Source: Verrucomicrobiota bacterium (GTDB lineage Bacteria > Verrucomicrobiota > Verrucomicrobiia > Limisphaerales > CAIMTB01). From it: a DNA stretch of 64,000 bases. The stretch spans positions 45,192 to 109,191 of the forward strand of contig CAUJJW010000190.1 of the NCBI GenBank assembly GCA_963205105.1. The letters run 5' to 3'. The notes beneath the pieces are model-generated. The model did no database searches and was not told the origin of the DNA. It saw only the letters and a list, made by a program, of their open reading frames with translations. This document shows positions 17,149-26,584 of this stretch, piece by piece. Numbering within the stretch: the first letter of the stretch is position 1; each line of letters starts with the position of its first letter. Made by a program: the position numbers and the translations under genes.

Positions 17149-19668
17149 ATGTCGACCTGGCCAAGATGTATGCCTAACGCAGTGCCCCATGGTGATTCCC
17201 GAGTCGAAGACCGGCCTTCGGTCCTCGCCGGAGGCCGGTATGGCGGCCTCGATGGCGGCCTCGAGGTGCGGGGACGCGAAGGACGTTCGGCCACCAGCTC
17301 GGCTGCTGTGGAGACCCGGGAATCGAAGGAGTGGAATGCCTTGGTCCAGCGATTGGAGCCGGTCATCGAACGGATGCAGGTGGGGTGCGTGATTCTGGAC
17401 GTGGATTGCCGGATGGTGGCGTGGAACGCCGTGGCCCGGGGTGTCTTTTCACGGGACCTGGGAGGGGTGCTTGGACAGAGCCCCGGCGGGTCTCTGGTTC
17501 CCCGGGCTGGCTGGAGCGATTTTGAGTCGATTTTCCGGCAGGCGGGTCTTGCGGGGTTATCGACCTCGGCGGTGTTCGAACATGACGGGCCGGGCGGCGA
17601 GCGCCTGGCGTGCGAGTGGCGGGTGGCAGCGCTGGCTCGGCCGGATGGAAGCGTGGCGGGCTACACCGCGATGGTGTCCCCGCGCGGTTCCGACTCCGAC
17701 GAGGACCCGCTCGGACCTGTGCTCGAACACGATGGGGAGACCGTGTTTGATCAGACGCCGGTGCCGACTTTTTTGCTGACGTCGGAGGGAAGGATCTGGA
17801 GGGCCAACCAGGCGGCGCGGGAGTTGTTTAGGATGGATTCGGGGGATGTGGCGGGCCGGACGCTGGCCGAGTTGCTGGCGTGTCCCGAGGGCAACCTTGG
17901 CCAGGGATTGTGCGGCGGGTCCTCCCGCTGCCATCGGTGTGGTCTCGGCGCCACCCTGCTGGAGAGCCACGGGCTCGGTGAAACCGTGAATCGCCGCGAG
18001 ATCCGGCAAGTCATCCCCAATTCAGGCGGCTCCTACGAAGCCCGCCTGCTGGTGTCGTCGTCCACCGTGCAGCGGGATGGCCAATCGATGAGGCTGGTGA
18101 GCCTGGAGGATGTGACGGAACGCCGGCGGAACGAGAATCGGTTGCGCGAGCAGGCCATGCTTCTGGCGGCCTCCGAGGACGCGATCTGCATCGTCGACCT
18201 CGCCGGCAGCATTCAGTTCTGGAGCCCCGGCGCGGAACGTCTCTACGGGTGGGAGTCGGCGGAGGCGGTGGACCGTTCGGTCTCGGACGTGATTTTTGGT
18301 GGAGCGGGCTACATCTGGAGTGGGCTGAGGGGGATCCTGCTGGAGAAGGGGAACTGGGAAGGCGACCTCGAACCATTCAGCCGCAAGAAGGAGGCGCTCA
18401 GCGTCCGGGCGCGCGCATGGGTGATGCAGGACGGCGATGCGAAGGCCGCTTCCATCGTGATTGTGGCGACAGATCTGACGGCCAAACGGCAGTTGGAGAA
18501 GCAGCTGTTGCGTGCGCAGCGGCTGGAAAGCGTGGGAACTCTCGCGTGCGGCATCGCCCATGATCTGAACAACGTGCTCACCCCGGTTCAGATGGCGGCG
18601 GAACTTCTGCGCCCCGCGGTGGCGGGTACGGACAGCGAACGCTTTTTGAACCTGCTCGTGCGCAGCGCGATTCGGGGCGGGGAGATCACCCGGCAGCTGC
18701 TGCGCTTCGGACGGGGCAACGAAAGCGGGCACGCCTCGGTGGACCTCAGGAGTCTGCTCAAGGAGACGGTCAAGATCCTGAGTGGAACCCTCCCCAAGTC
18801 GATCCAGGTGCGGGGCGTGATTCCCGAGGAACTTCGCCCGGTGATGGGCGATGTCACCCAGGTACACCAGGTGTTGCTGAATCTTTGTGTGAACGCACGG
18901 GATGCGATGCCCGACGGCGGTGTGATCCTGGTGCGGGCCCAGAACCGCGATTTGGATGAGACCGAAGCGCAGGCCATCCCGGGCGGGCGTCCCGGGAGTT
19001 ATGTCATGTTGTCGGTCCGGGACACCGGCGTGGGAATCCCCGAGGAAGTCCTCGAGAAAATGTTCGACCCCTTTTTCACCACCAAGCCGCCGGGCATGGG
19101 CAGTGGCCTGGGATTGTCGACCGTTCAGGGGATCGTCCGAAGTCATCGGGGTTTCATTCAGGTGAACACCGAGGTCGGACGCGGGACGGTGTTCTCGGTC
19201 TACCTCCCGGTGTCCAGCCATCAGCCGTCGATACCGGTGACCACCGAAACCGTGCCCGCCATGGCGGGACAGAACCAGAGTGTGCTGGTCATCGAGGACG
19301 AACCGGCGATTCTCGAGCTGATCCAGACGGGCCTCGAACGCGCCGGGTATCGGGTGCTGACGGCCACCGACGGAGCGGAGGGCATCTCCGTCTATGGCAA
19401 GCATCACGCGGACATCTCGGTCGTGGTGGTGGACATGATGCTGCCCCTCATCGACGGAGCCACCTCGATCCGCATGTTCCGGAAGCTGGTGCCCGAAATG
19501 GAGATCGTTGCCATCAGCGGTCTGCCGTCCCTGCGAGCCGCCGCCTCGGAGTCGGCGAATCGTCGGGTGACATTCCTGCCGAAACCGATCCGGCTGGAGG
19601 AGATCGTGATGGCTGTCGGAGCCGCCGTGATCCGACGGAATGCCCAGGAAGCCGGGACCGCCCACTGA
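17149..19668 (+). CDS. Hybrid histidine kinase, three PAS domains and C-terminal receiver
   Basis: About 839 residues; the start is uncertain (GTG 17140, ATG 17149 or ATG 17170). Three PAS segments (~70-170, ~195-320, ~330-445), an NtrB-like H box ([11 protein letters not shown], His471), ATPase domain ([17 protein letters not shown]) and a receiver ([16 protein letters not shown] phospho-Asp, FLPKPI). The second PAS carries a cysteine cluster C-x5-C-x2-C ([14 protein letters not shown]) seen in a subset of bacterial kinases, possibly metal or redox sensing. Cytoplasmic. Its position in the flagellar regulatory block makes it a candidate FlrB-like partner of the sigma-54 activator at 23212 (inference). 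Confidence 0.88.
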   Translation: MSTWPRCMPNAVPHGDSRVEDRPSVLAGGRYGGLDGGLEVRGREGRSATSSAAVETRESKEWNALVQRLEPVIERMQVGCVILDVDCRMVAWNAVARGVFSRDLGGVLGQSPGGSLVPRAGWSDFESIFRQAGLAGLSTSAVFEHDGPGGERLACEWRVAALARPDGSVAGYTAMVSPRGSDSDEDPLGPVLEHDGETVFDQTPVPTFLLTSEGRIWRANQAARELFRMDSGDVAGRTLAELLACPEGNLGQGLCGGSSRCHRCGLGATLLESHGLGETVNRREIRQVIPNSGGSYEARLLVSSSTVQRDGQSMRLVSLEDVTERRRNENRLREQAMLLAASEDAICIVDLAGSIQFWSPGAERLYGWESAEAVDRSVSDVIFGGAGYIWSGLRGILLEKGNWEGDLEPFSRKKEALSVRARAWVMQDGDAKAASIVIVATDLTAKRQLEKQLLRAQRLESVGTLACGIAHDLNNVLTPVQMAAELLRPAVAGTDSERFLNLLVRSAIRGGEITRQLLRFGRGNESGHASVDLRSLLKETVKILSGTLPKSIQVRGVIPEELRPVMGDVTQVHQVLLNLCVNARDAMPDGGVILVRAQNRDLDETEAQAIPGGRPGSYVMLSVRDTGVGIPEEVLEKMFDPFFTTKPPGMGSGLGLSTVQGIVRSHRGFIQVNTEVGRGTVFSVYLPVSSHQPSIPVTTETVPAMAGQNQSVLVIEDEPAILELIQTGLERAGYRVLTATDGAEGISVYGKHHADISVVVVDMMLPLIDGATSIRMFRKLVPEMEIVAISGLPSLRAAASESANRRVTFLPKPIRLEEIVMAVGAAVIRRNAQEAGTAH

Positions 19669-19680
19669 GACCGGGAACGG

Positions 19681-20598
19681 TCAGACCAGGCTGTCCAGAA
19701 TCGAGGCGAGCCGGTCCACCCCGCGCAGCATGTGTGCCTGGGCGGCCGCGATGTCGGTGTTCGGCCGGCTTTGGGCGATCACTTGCCAGCCCGAGGCGTT
19801 CTGCCAGTCCTCCAGACTCACTTCCGAACGGTTCCCGCTCATGCCGATGGAGGAGTGCCGGATCAGGTAGTCGGCCACCTGGACCGCGGCAACGATCCGC
19901 ACATGGCGCGTCGCGCGTTCCGGATGATGATGATGACGCGCGGTCTCAATCAGCACCTCGGGAAGCCGGTGGTTCCTAAGGTACAGCGCACCCAGTTCGG
20001 TGTGGTCGACGCCCAGAATCGAGCGTTCGACTTCGCAAAGGTCTTCCTGCGTTTCCTGATGAACCTGATGGATGACCGAAAAATGATCGGGGAACGCCGC
20101 CGCCATCGCAATCCGGCCCACGTCGTGCACCAGCCCGGCCACGTAGTCGGAGTCATCCGTCCCCGCCTGGAACAACCCGGTGACCTCCTGGGTGAGAATC
20201 GCCGTCCCAATGCAGTGCTGCCAAAAATCGCGCCAGGCGAACTTCGCGGTGCCGGCCAGCATCTGAAAGTCGTCGATGATGGGAGTCATCATGGCGAGCC
20301 GGCGAATCTGACGGATGCCAATGTAGAAGACCGCCTCCTCGATGCTGTTGATGGGCGTTGAGAAGCCGAAGTACACCGAATTGACCAGCCGCAGCAGACG
20401 GGCCGTCAGACTGGGATCGCGACGGATGATCTCGGCGATCTGCGAGGTGTACCTATTGTCGGCGCTTAGGATCTCGCGGAGGGCGACATTCACCGTACTT
20501 AAAGAGGGCAGTCGAGGACAGCTAGCGACGCGGCTCTCAATCTGTGGCATGTCCAACCGTGGCAGGTCGGTCGGAATCGGCGTCAGAACGTCGGTCAT
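19681..20598 (-). CDS. HDOD domain protein
   Basis: 305 residues with one HDOD domain (~20-225): LPSLSTVNVALREIL, DPSLTARLLRLVNSVYFG, IGIRQIRRLA, LVHDVGRIAM and the histidine-rich ARHHHHPERA. The HDOD family is related to HD hydrolases but is generally considered a non-enzymatic output or regulatory domain; several members regulate motility or chemotaxis. Convergent with the hybrid kinase (12-base gap) and divergent from the gene at 20692. A second HDOD protein lies at 24724. Confidence 0.9.
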   Translation of the reverse strand: MTDVLTPIPTDLPRLDMPQIESRVASCPRLPSLSTVNVALREILSADNRYTSQIAEIIRRDPSLTARLLRLVNSVYFGFSTPINSIEEAVFYIGIRQIRRLAMMTPIIDDFQMLAGTAKFAWRDFWQHCIGTAILTQEVTGLFQAGTDDSDYVAGLVHDVGRIAMAAAFPDHFSVIHQVHQETQEDLCEVERSILGVDHTELGALYLRNHRLPEVLIETARHHHHPERATRHVRIVAAVQVADYLIRHSSIGMSGNRSEVSLEDWQNASGWQVIAQSRPNTDIAAAQAHMLRGVDRLASILDSLV

Positions 20599-20691
20599 GC
20601 AGAAGGGATGATCGGCAGGATGGGTTTGAACTTGAACGGTTCCTTCAGGATATGCGCCTGCGTCGGCTCAAGCCGCCCAGAGGGGGTGCCG

Positions 20692-21297
20692 ATGAAAGAC
20701 GAAGAGGCTGAAGCGGTCTCCAACGGTCGCGACGTCGCGGTCGGGCATGACGGTCCCATCCGTCGAATGATGATGTTGTTGCAGGGACGGACCAGAAACA
20801 TGAGCTGGAAAGCACGCAGTCGAATTTGGCTCGCCGCCGGCCTCTGTGCCGCGGCGACCGGATCCGCTGACGGAGGAGGCTACCTCGTGGCGGACGGACC
20901 TCCGCCGCTGCGTTTCAGGAATCGTCTGCAACCGGGGGTCGAAAAGCTCGTCCTCCCACCGTTGGCCCTGTCCTCGGCCGATACCGCTGCCGGGACGACG
21001 GGTTCCACCGCCGATCCCGATCCCCTTTCTTCCACCGGCGAACTTCCCGAGATGGGTCCGATGCCGCCCAGCACGCCCATCGGACCGGCTTCTGAGCCGA
21101 TCGCCATCCCGCCCGCCGCCATGCCGTCCCCGACGTTTGCGCCCGGGATGCCGGTGACTCCCCAGCTTCTGCTGAGCTACTTTGGTGCGCCGGGAACCAA
21201 CGGTGTGAATCCCGTGGTGCTGGCGCCGGTGAGTTTCATTCCGCCCCAGCCTGGAGCGCCTGCTTCCAGCCGGGCAACGTATCGGCAGGTGCCGTAG
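20692..21297 (+). CDS. Unknown exported Pro/Ala-rich protein
   Basis: Not recognised. From ATG 20692, which has AGGGGG eight bases upstream, it is 201 residues; ATG 20800 would place the signal-like segment (RSRIWLAAGLCAAATGSADG) at the very N-terminus and may be the real start. The mature part is rich in Pro, Ala and Ser with little predicted structure, apart from a short TPQLLLSYFGAPG segment near the C-terminus. It is followed 15 bases later by a TPR protein gene and lies in the regulatory block upstream of flgB, so an envelope-located accessory role in motility is conceivable. No homologue comes to mind. Confidence 0.6.
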   Translation: MKDEEAEAVSNGRDVAVGHDGPIRRMMMLLQGRTRNMSWKARSRIWLAAGLCAAATGSADGGGYLVADGPPPLRFRNRLQPGVEKLVLPPLALSSADTAAGTTGSTADPDPLSSTGELPEMGPMPPSTPIGPASEPIAIPPAAMPSPTFAPGMPVTPQLLLSYFGAPGTNGVNPVVLAPVSFIPPQPGAPASSRATYRQVP

Positions 21298-21312
21298 GAA
21301 GGTCGATTGTCG

Positions 21313-22776
21313 ATGGGTCTTTCCACTCACCCACCCCGAAACAGCATCCGGTCCGCACGGAATCCGAGGCGGCTGCCCCTGGTTCTGGTCGGGGCGGTGC
21401 TTTGGGGACTGGCACTCTCCGGTGGTGCGCTGGCAGATCCACCGATCACCCCGACCGCCATTCCCGTGGTGGCCGGAGACACGCCACCGGCTGCACCCAC
21501 CGAAGCCGAAGCGGACGCCGGGCACGCCACCGAGGCTGCATCGGCGCATGGTGCTCCGGCAGCCGCTGCCTCTGCCGCACATGACACGAAGGCGGACGCC
21601 GAGCCGGCGAAGCCGGCAGCCAAAGCGGATTGGGTTCGGGAACGGCTGCTGGACGGTGAGACCCCGAATGAGGTCGGCGAAGACCGGTCGGTCTACGAGA
21701 GCCGGCTGGAGGTCGCGCGTCGGCAGCGCAGGAGCGGCAATCAGGAAGGTGCCATCCGCGACCTGATCGGAATCCTGAAGTCGACGGCCCCCAACGACGT
21801 GAAGCGACCGGCGCTGTTGGAAATGGCGGGGATCGCCGAGGATTCAGGGCAGGCGGGACGGGCGCAGCAGATTCTGGCGCAGTACACGCGGTTGTTTTCC
21901 CAGCATCCGAGCGTGGTTGAGGTGTATCTCCGGCAGGGCCTGTTGTACCGGGAGATGGGCGCCACGGAGCTGGCGTTGGCCAAGTTTCACGGCGTCTTTT
22001 CCAGCGCGCTGAGCCAGCGTTTCGACCAACTCGATTACTACCGGCGGCTGGTGTTGCAGGCCCAGACGGAGATTGCGGACACCTACTATCTCAGCGGTCG
22101 CTGGGACGAGGCGCGGGAGTACCTTCAGCGGGTGATGCGTCTGGACACCCCGCGCATCACCAAGACGCTCATCCATTACAAGCTGGTGAAAGTGCTGTCC
22201 GAGCTGGGGCGGCATGACCAGACCGCTGCCGAGGCCAAGCTTTTCCTGGAAGCCTATCCGGATGCCGGTCAGTTGCCGGAGGTCCGCTTCGTGCTGGCGA
22301 CCGCGCTGAAGAAGCTCGGCCGCAACAGCGAGTCGCTCGAACAGGTGATGCGCCTCCTGGAGGCGGGCAAGACATCGTCGGCGGAACGTCCCGAGGAATG
22401 GATGTACTGGCAGAAACGGGCGGGCAACGACATCGCCAACCAGCTCTACCGCGAGGGCGACTATGTGGGGACTCTGGAGATCTACCGGAAGCTCGCCGAA
22501 CTGGATGCCTCGGCGACATGGCAGCTGCCCGTGTGGTACCAGATCGGGCTTGTGTATGAACGCCTGGAGCAGGCGGCGCGGGCCGCCGAGACCTACGACA
22601 AAATCACGGCTCGCGAGGCCGAGGTGAAGAGCGATCCAGGCGCCGCGAATCTGCTGGTCGTGGTCGAGATGGCACGATGGCGGCGGGGCAATCTGGCGTG
22701 GATGCAATCCGCCTCCACGAATGTCGCCGGGCTCCGCCCCCTGGTGCAGGTGCCGCCGAAGGAGGTGGTCGAATGA
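21313..22776 (+). CDS. Exported TPR-repeat protein
   Basis: 487 residues from ATG 21313, preceded by AGGAAGG at a good distance; a TTG at 21307 is rejected because it is too close to that site. Signal peptide or anchor at ~17-40 (LPLVLVGAVLWGLALSGGALA), an Ala/Glu/His-rich linker to ~105, then tandem tetratricopeptide-like helices to ~460 (YLRQGLLYREMGATELALAKF, IADTYYLSGRWDEAREYL, WYQIGLVYERLEQAARAAETY). Periplasmic protein-protein scaffold. Stop overlaps the start of the next gene (ATGA). Function unknown; flagellar context suggests assembly or motor accessory. Confidence 0.75.
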   Translation: MGLSTHPPRNSIRSARNPRRLPLVLVGAVLWGLALSGGALADPPITPTAIPVVAGDTPPAAPTEAEADAGHATEAASAHGAPAAAASAAHDTKADAEPAKPAAKADWVRERLLDGETPNEVGEDRSVYESRLEVARRQRRSGNQEGAIRDLIGILKSTAPNDVKRPALLEMAGIAEDSGQAGRAQQILAQYTRLFSQHPSVVEVYLRQGLLYREMGATELALAKFHGVFSSALSQRFDQLDYYRRLVLQAQTEIADTYYLSGRWDEAREYLQRVMRLDTPRITKTLIHYKLVKVLSELGRHDQTAAEAKLFLEAYPDAGQLPEVRFVLATALKKLGRNSESLEQVMRLLEAGKTSSAERPEEWMYWQKRAGNDIANQLYREGDYVGTLEIYRKLAELDASATWQLPVWYQIGLVYERLEQAARAAETYDKITAREAEVKSDPGAANLLVVVEMARWRRGNLAWMQSASTNVAGLRPLVQVPPKEVVE

Positions 22777-23192
22777 ATGCTGACCGGGACCTGGAGGAGG
22801 TGCTCCGGGAGAACCTCTCGCTGTATGGCGAACTCTGGTCGATCGTGCAGACGGAACGCGACCGGTTGCATGGTGAACCGGCGGGTCCGCTGACAGCCAC
22901 GTATGCAGCCAAAAAGGACTTGCTTCCACGGTTGGGAGAGTCGCTAGATCGGTTGGTCTCCGCCCGGGAGGAATGGCAGTCCATGGAGCCCTCCGCACGG
23001 TCGAGCCATCCGGAGATCGGTGTTCTCATGCGGCAGAATCAGGACCTTTTGATGAAGATCCTCGTGCTGGACCGCGAGAACGAACAGGCGTTGCTCAGGC
23101 ACGGTTTGGTGCCGGTCCGGGACCTGCCCTCGGTCAACCGGCAGCGCCCTCATTTTGTCGCCCAGATGTATCGGCGCCAGTCGGGTCATTGA
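22773..23192 (+). CDS. FlgN-like small helical protein
   Basis: 139 residues, entirely helical and charged (LEEVLRENLSLYGELWSIVQ, AAKKDLLPRLGESLDRLVSA, MRQNQDLLMKILVLDRENEQ). The pattern of an N-terminal acidic helix, a central KKDLL helix and a NQDLL helix resembles the FlgN/FliT class of export chaperones, but similarity is too weak for a firm call. A strong AAGGAGGTGG site precedes ATG 22773, which overlaps the TPR stop codon. The sigma-54 activator gene begins 20 bases after its stop. A clearer FlgN is at 57401, so this one may serve other substrates. Confidence 0.55.
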   Translation: MNADRDLEEVLRENLSLYGELWSIVQTERDRLHGEPAGPLTATYAAKKDLLPRLGESLDRLVSAREEWQSMEPSARSSHPEIGVLMRQNQDLLMKILVLDRENEQALLRHGLVPVRDLPSVNRQRPHFVAQMYRRQSGH

Positions 23193-23211
23193 CCGAGGAT
23201 ATCCACGCCCC

Positions 23212-24690
23212 ATGCCGATCGAGAAAATCATGGTCCTGGAGGACGATCTGATCCTCCGCAAGAATCTGGAGGCGCAACTGCGGCAGCGCCGGTACGAAGT
23301 GTCGGTGGCCGCGACGCTCGGCGAGGCGCAGGATCTGCTCGGGAGGGACACCTTCGATCTCATCTTCCTCGATGTCCGGCTTCCGGATGGCGAGGGCACG
23401 GATCTGCTTCGGGAGCTCCAAACCCGACCCCAGCGGCCCATGGTGGTGATCACCACCGGATTCGGCTCCGTGGAGTCCGCCGTCGACTGCATGCGGGGTG
23501 GCGCCTTCGACTACCTGATCAAGCCGTTTTCATCCGATCAGATCGAGGTAACCCTGCGGAAGGCGGAGGAGTTTGGTCAGCTGCTCCGGGTCAACCGCTA
23601 CCTGAGCCACGAGGATACCGAGGACACGGGCTTCGAGCTGGTCGGCAAGAGCCCGGCCATGGAGGCGTTGCGCCAGTTGATCCGCAAGGTGGCGCCCACC
23701 CAGGCCACGGTCATGATCCAGGGGGAGAGTGGTACCGGCAAGGAGCTGGTCGCCCGCGCCCTGTACCGGCAAAGCCCACGCGCCAATGCCCCCTTCATCA
23801 AGGTCAACTGCGCCGCAATCCCCGAGAACCTCATCGAGAGCGAATTCTTCGGCCACGAAAAGGGCGCCTTCACCGGGGCGGTCACCAAGCGCGAGGGACG
23901 TTTTGAACTCGCTCATGGTGGCACGATCTTGCTGGACGAGGTGAGCGAGGTTTCCTCCCAGGTGCAGGCCAAGTTGCTCCGCGTTCTGCAGGAGCGCGAG
24001 CTGGAGCGGGTCGGCGGCAACCGCACCATCAAGGTCGATGTCCGGGTCATCGCCACCACCAATCGAAATTTGGAGCAGAGCGTTCAGCGCAAGGAGTTCC
24101 GCCAGGACCTCTTTTTCCGGCTCAACGTGGTTCCCATCCAGGTGCCGCCCCTCCGCGAACGACGGACGGACATTCCCGAGCTCACCGAGCAGTTCATGCA
24201 CCGTTTCACCCGCAAACACGGCGTGCGGGTCAACGGGATCTCCGATGCCTGTCTCGGCGCCCTTCGCGCCCACGATTGGCCGGGCAACGTGCGCGAACTT
24301 CAAAATGTCATCGAACGGGCCGTGATTCTGTGCGGCGACGGCGGTTGTCTCGAGACGGAGCACCTGGGGCTCGTCCCGCGCATGGTGACGGACTCCGTGG
24401 TCGTCGACGCGCCTCTCCCGTCGGCGGCTGCCGTGGGTGCGATTTCGGCTCCGACGCCGGCGCCTGCTGCGGAGAATGGTTCGCGGGCGGAGCCCAACGG
24501 GCTGCTGTCGCTGGCCGAGCTGGAGAAGGTTCAAATTCTGAAGGCTTTGGAACGTACCGGAGGCAATCGAACCCATGCGGCGAAACTGCTGGGCATTAGC
24601 ATCCGGACCTTGCGGAACAAACTGCACGAGTACGGACGCGGGGCGCGGTTTGAGGATCCGGAAGAGGGTGATGACGCCGATGCGGCGTGA
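23212..24690 (+). CDS. Sigma-54-dependent response regulator, FlrC/FleR-like
   Basis: 492 residues. Receiver (Asp54 in LIFLDVRLP, Lys in LIKPF), sigma-54 AAA+ domain with Walker A GESGTGKE (171-178), the sigma-54-contacting loop GAFTGA (218-223), and a Fis-type helix-turn-helix at the end (GGNRTHAAKLLGISIRTLRN). Linker before the HTH is Ala/Pro-rich. The presence of -24/-12 promoters ahead of all three flagellar operons just downstream makes this the probable class II flagellar activator; equivalence to FlrC/FleR/FlgR is inferred from context plus domain order. The cognate kinase may be at 17149 or 13550. Confidence 0.93.
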   Translation: MPIEKIMVLEDDLILRKNLEAQLRQRRYEVSVAATLGEAQDLLGRDTFDLIFLDVRLPDGEGTDLLRELQTRPQRPMVVITTGFGSVESAVDCMRGGAFDYLIKPFSSDQIEVTLRKAEEFGQLLRVNRYLSHEDTEDTGFELVGKSPAMEALRQLIRKVAPTQATVMIQGESGTGKELVARALYRQSPRANAPFIKVNCAAIPENLIESEFFGHEKGAFTGAVTKREGRFELAHGGTILLDEVSEVSSQVQAKLLRVLQERELERVGGNRTIKVDVRVIATTNRNLEQSVQRKEFRQDLFFRLNVVPIQVPPLRERRTDIPELTEQFMHRFTRKHGVRVNGISDACLGALRAHDWPGNVRELQNVIERAVILCGDGGCLETEHLGLVPRMVTDSVVVDAPLPSAAAVGAISAPTPAPAAENGSRAEPNGLLSLAELEKVQILKALERTGGNRTHAAKLLGISIRTLRNKLHEYGRGARFEDPEEGDDADAA

Positions 24691-24695
24691 GGGGA

Positions 24696-24710
24696 CCGGC
24701 CCTGGGCCGG
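24696..24710 (+). other. Palindromic hairpin before HDOD gene
   Basis: CCGGCCCTGGGCCGG, a compact G/C hairpin located 5 bases upstream of the AGGAGG ribosome site of the next gene. No T-tract; it could affect mRNA processing or translation of the HDOD gene. Confidence 0.4.
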
Positions 24711-24723
24711 GACAGGAGGATGT

Positions 24724-25581
24724 ATGAAGACGTTGCACGTGAATGCGGGGGATCTGATTCGGGCGGTCCAAGACCTTTCACCCCTGCCAGCCAGCACGGT
24801 TCGACTGACCCAGATGATCGTGGACTCCCGTTGCGGGCTGAACGACGTCACCGAACTCATCGCGTATGATCAGGCGCTGACGATGAAGCTTCTGCGGGCG
24901 GCCAACTCCGCCGTCAGCGGCAGCCACGAACCCGTCGGCAATGTGGGCGAGGCCGTGGCCCGCATGGGCACCGCCCAGGTGCTTACCCTCGCCGTCGCCT
25001 CCGGAACCAAATCGGCCTTGCAGGCGGGCATTCCCGGCTACGGCTTCGCCGAGGGTGCCTTGTGGCGCCATTCCGTGGCGGCAGCGGTCGGCGCCGAAGT
25101 CACCCCTGCCCATTGTCAGGTCGAGATCCCAGCGGAATCCTTCACCGCCGCCCTGCTGCACGACGTCGGCAAGCTGGTCCTCGGACGTTTTCTGACCCCG
25201 GAGATCCTGAGCCAGATTGATCACGCCCAATCGGTGGATGGCCTGAGTCGGTTGGAGGCGGAGGCTCGCGTTCTCAGCGTCCACCACGCCCAGCTTGGCG
25301 GCATGATCGCCCGCCACTGGAACTTGCCGCCGCGCGTGGTGGTCGGCATCACCCATCATCATGCCCCGGCAGGCGGGGAGGATGTGATCTGTGATGTCAC
25401 GTACGTGGCGAACCATATCGCCAAGCGTATCGAATCGGAACTGGACGGGCGGCGGTACGATCCCGACATCGATCCTGAGGTGATGGAACGTCTCGGACTG
25501 ACGGAGGACGGCATGGAAGATCTCTGGATGGTCGCCATCGCCCGCTACTTTGAAGTGAAGATGCGGTACAACGCGGTGTGA
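24724..25581 (+). CDS. HDOD domain protein
   Basis: 285 residues, single HDOD domain spanning most of the protein: LSPLPASTVRLTQMIVDS, YDQALTMKLLRAANSA, ARMGTAQVLTLAVASG, LLHDVGKLVLGRF, VHHAQLGGMIARHWNLP, THHHAP. Strong ribosome site (ACAGGAGG) seven bases before ATG. It directly follows the sigma-54 activator and precedes flgB, so it is likely co-transcribed with the regulator. HDOD proteins next to flagellar regulators often modulate chemotaxis or motility; mechanism here unknown. Confidence 0.9.
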   Translation: MKTLHVNAGDLIRAVQDLSPLPASTVRLTQMIVDSRCGLNDVTELIAYDQALTMKLLRAANSAVSGSHEPVGNVGEAVARMGTAQVLTLAVASGTKSALQAGIPGYGFAEGALWRHSVAAAVGAEVTPAHCQVEIPAESFTAALLHDVGKLVLGRFLTPEILSQIDHAQSVDGLSRLEAEARVLSVHHAQLGGMIARHWNLPPRVVVGITHHHAPAGGEDVICDVTYVANHIAKRIESELDGRRYDPDIDPEVMERLGLTEDGMEDLWMVAIARYFEVKMRYNAV

Positions 25582-25705
25582 TTGGGGTGAAGGTGGGTTC
25601 TTCGACGGACTTTCTTGCCTAGCGACGCAGCGGTTGCCGGCACGATTGATCCCCTGCCAGGGGCTGGAGCGACGGGATCGGCAGGAAATACGCGGCTTCT
25701 CGGTG

Positions 25706-25721
25706 TGGCACATGGGTTGCT
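25706..25721 (+). promoter_or_regulatory. Sigma-54 promoter for flgB operon
   Basis: TGGCACATGGGTTGCT: GG at 25707-25708 and GC at 25719-25720 are separated by exactly 10 bases, and all key consensus positions (TGGCAC, TTGC) match. Predicted start near 25732 leaves a leader that includes the AGGGAAAGG ribosome site of flgB. Confidence 0.88.
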
Positions 25722-25750
25722 CGACAGCTTCCAGGGAAAGGTGTCGCGCA

Positions 25751-26134
25751 ATGATCGAGTCGTTGTTCAACCAGACGAATTTTGTGGCCGCCAAGCAGCT
25801 GCTGGACGTGACGGTCCTCCGGCATGAGGCGATTGCCGGCAATCTGGCGAACCTGGAGACCCCGAACTACAAGCGCCTGGATGTGTCCGGGGAGTTCGAA
25901 AAGCAACTTCAGGAATCGATCGGCTCCGGGAAAGTCCGCCGCCTGGCGGGCATGACACCGCAGATCACCGAGGACAAGACGGCGACGGCGTCGCGTCGCG
26001 ACGGCAACACGGTGGACCTCGAAAAGGAACTCGTTCACCTGAATCGGAACGGAGTCGAACACGCGGTCGAGTCCCACCTTGTCACGGGCGCGCTTCTCAA
26101 GCTCCGCCTCGCGATCACGGGTCGGGCCGGATGA
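25751..26134 (+). CDS. flgB: Flagellar basal-body rod protein FlgB
   Basis: 127 residues from ATG 25751. The frame is open 117 bases upstream, but that part contains the sigma-54 promoter, so it is not coding. Typical proximal-rod sequence: VLRHEAIAGNLANLETPNYKRLDV at the N-terminus and a C-terminal helix with GALLKLRLAITGR. Forms the rod part next to FliE. First gene of the flgB-fliN operon; ribosome site AGGGAAAGG. Confidence 0.96.
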   Translation: MIESLFNQTNFVAAKQLLDVTVLRHEAIAGNLANLETPNYKRLDVSGEFEKQLQESIGSGKVRRLAGMTPQITEDKTATASRRDGNTVDLEKELVHLNRNGVEHAVESHLVTGALLKLRLAITGRAG

Positions 26135-26146
26135 GGAATCGCACTT

Positions 26147-26581
26147 ATGATCAATGCCTTGTCAGGAGTGGACAGCGCCGCGATGGCGATGGCGGCCGAG
26201 CGGATGCGGATGGACGTGGTGAGCCAGAACATCGCCAACGCCCACGTGACGCGGGGTGTGGATGGCACGCCCTACAAACGGCAGCAGGTGGTGTTTGAGT
26301 CCTTTCTCAAGGATGCCTCACAAACCGGCACCGGCGGGTCGGTCCCGCTCGGCGTGCGCGTGGCACGGATTGACCAGGACCAGCGCGCACCCCGCATGGT
26401 CTACAACCCGGCCCATCCCGACGCGAATCCGAAGTCCGGCATGGTCGCCATGCCGAATGTCGACATGCACTCCGAGATGGTCGACATGATCACCTCCTCC
26501 CGTGCCTTCGAGGCGAACCTGATGGTGGTGAAAACCGCCCGCACCCTCGCCATGCAAACCTTGGGGATCGGCAGGCGTTAA
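26147..26581 (+). CDS. flgC: Flagellar basal-body rod protein FlgC
   Basis: 144 residues. N-terminal rod motif AAERMRMDVVSQNIANAHVT and C-terminal motif MVDMITSSRAFEANLMVVKTAR typical of FlgC. Proximal rod component assembled after FlgB. It starts 12 bases after flgB and is 3 bases from fliE. The mid-region (TPYKRQQVVFES, VYNPAHPDANPKSGMVAMPNV) is the standard FlgC core, and length is normal for the family. Confidence 0.97.
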   Translation: MINALSGVDSAAMAMAAERMRMDVVSQNIANAHVTRGVDGTPYKRQQVVFESFLKDASQTGTGGSVPLGVRVARIDQDQRAPRMVYNPAHPDANPKSGMVAMPNVDMHSEMVDMITSSRAFEANLMVVKTARTLAMQTLGIGRR

Positions 26582-26584
26582 TCC

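Noticed and set aside
20647..20662. GG-N10-GC spacing upstream of the gene at 20692
   Set aside because: Only the dinucleotides match; the TGGCAC and TTGC contexts are absent.
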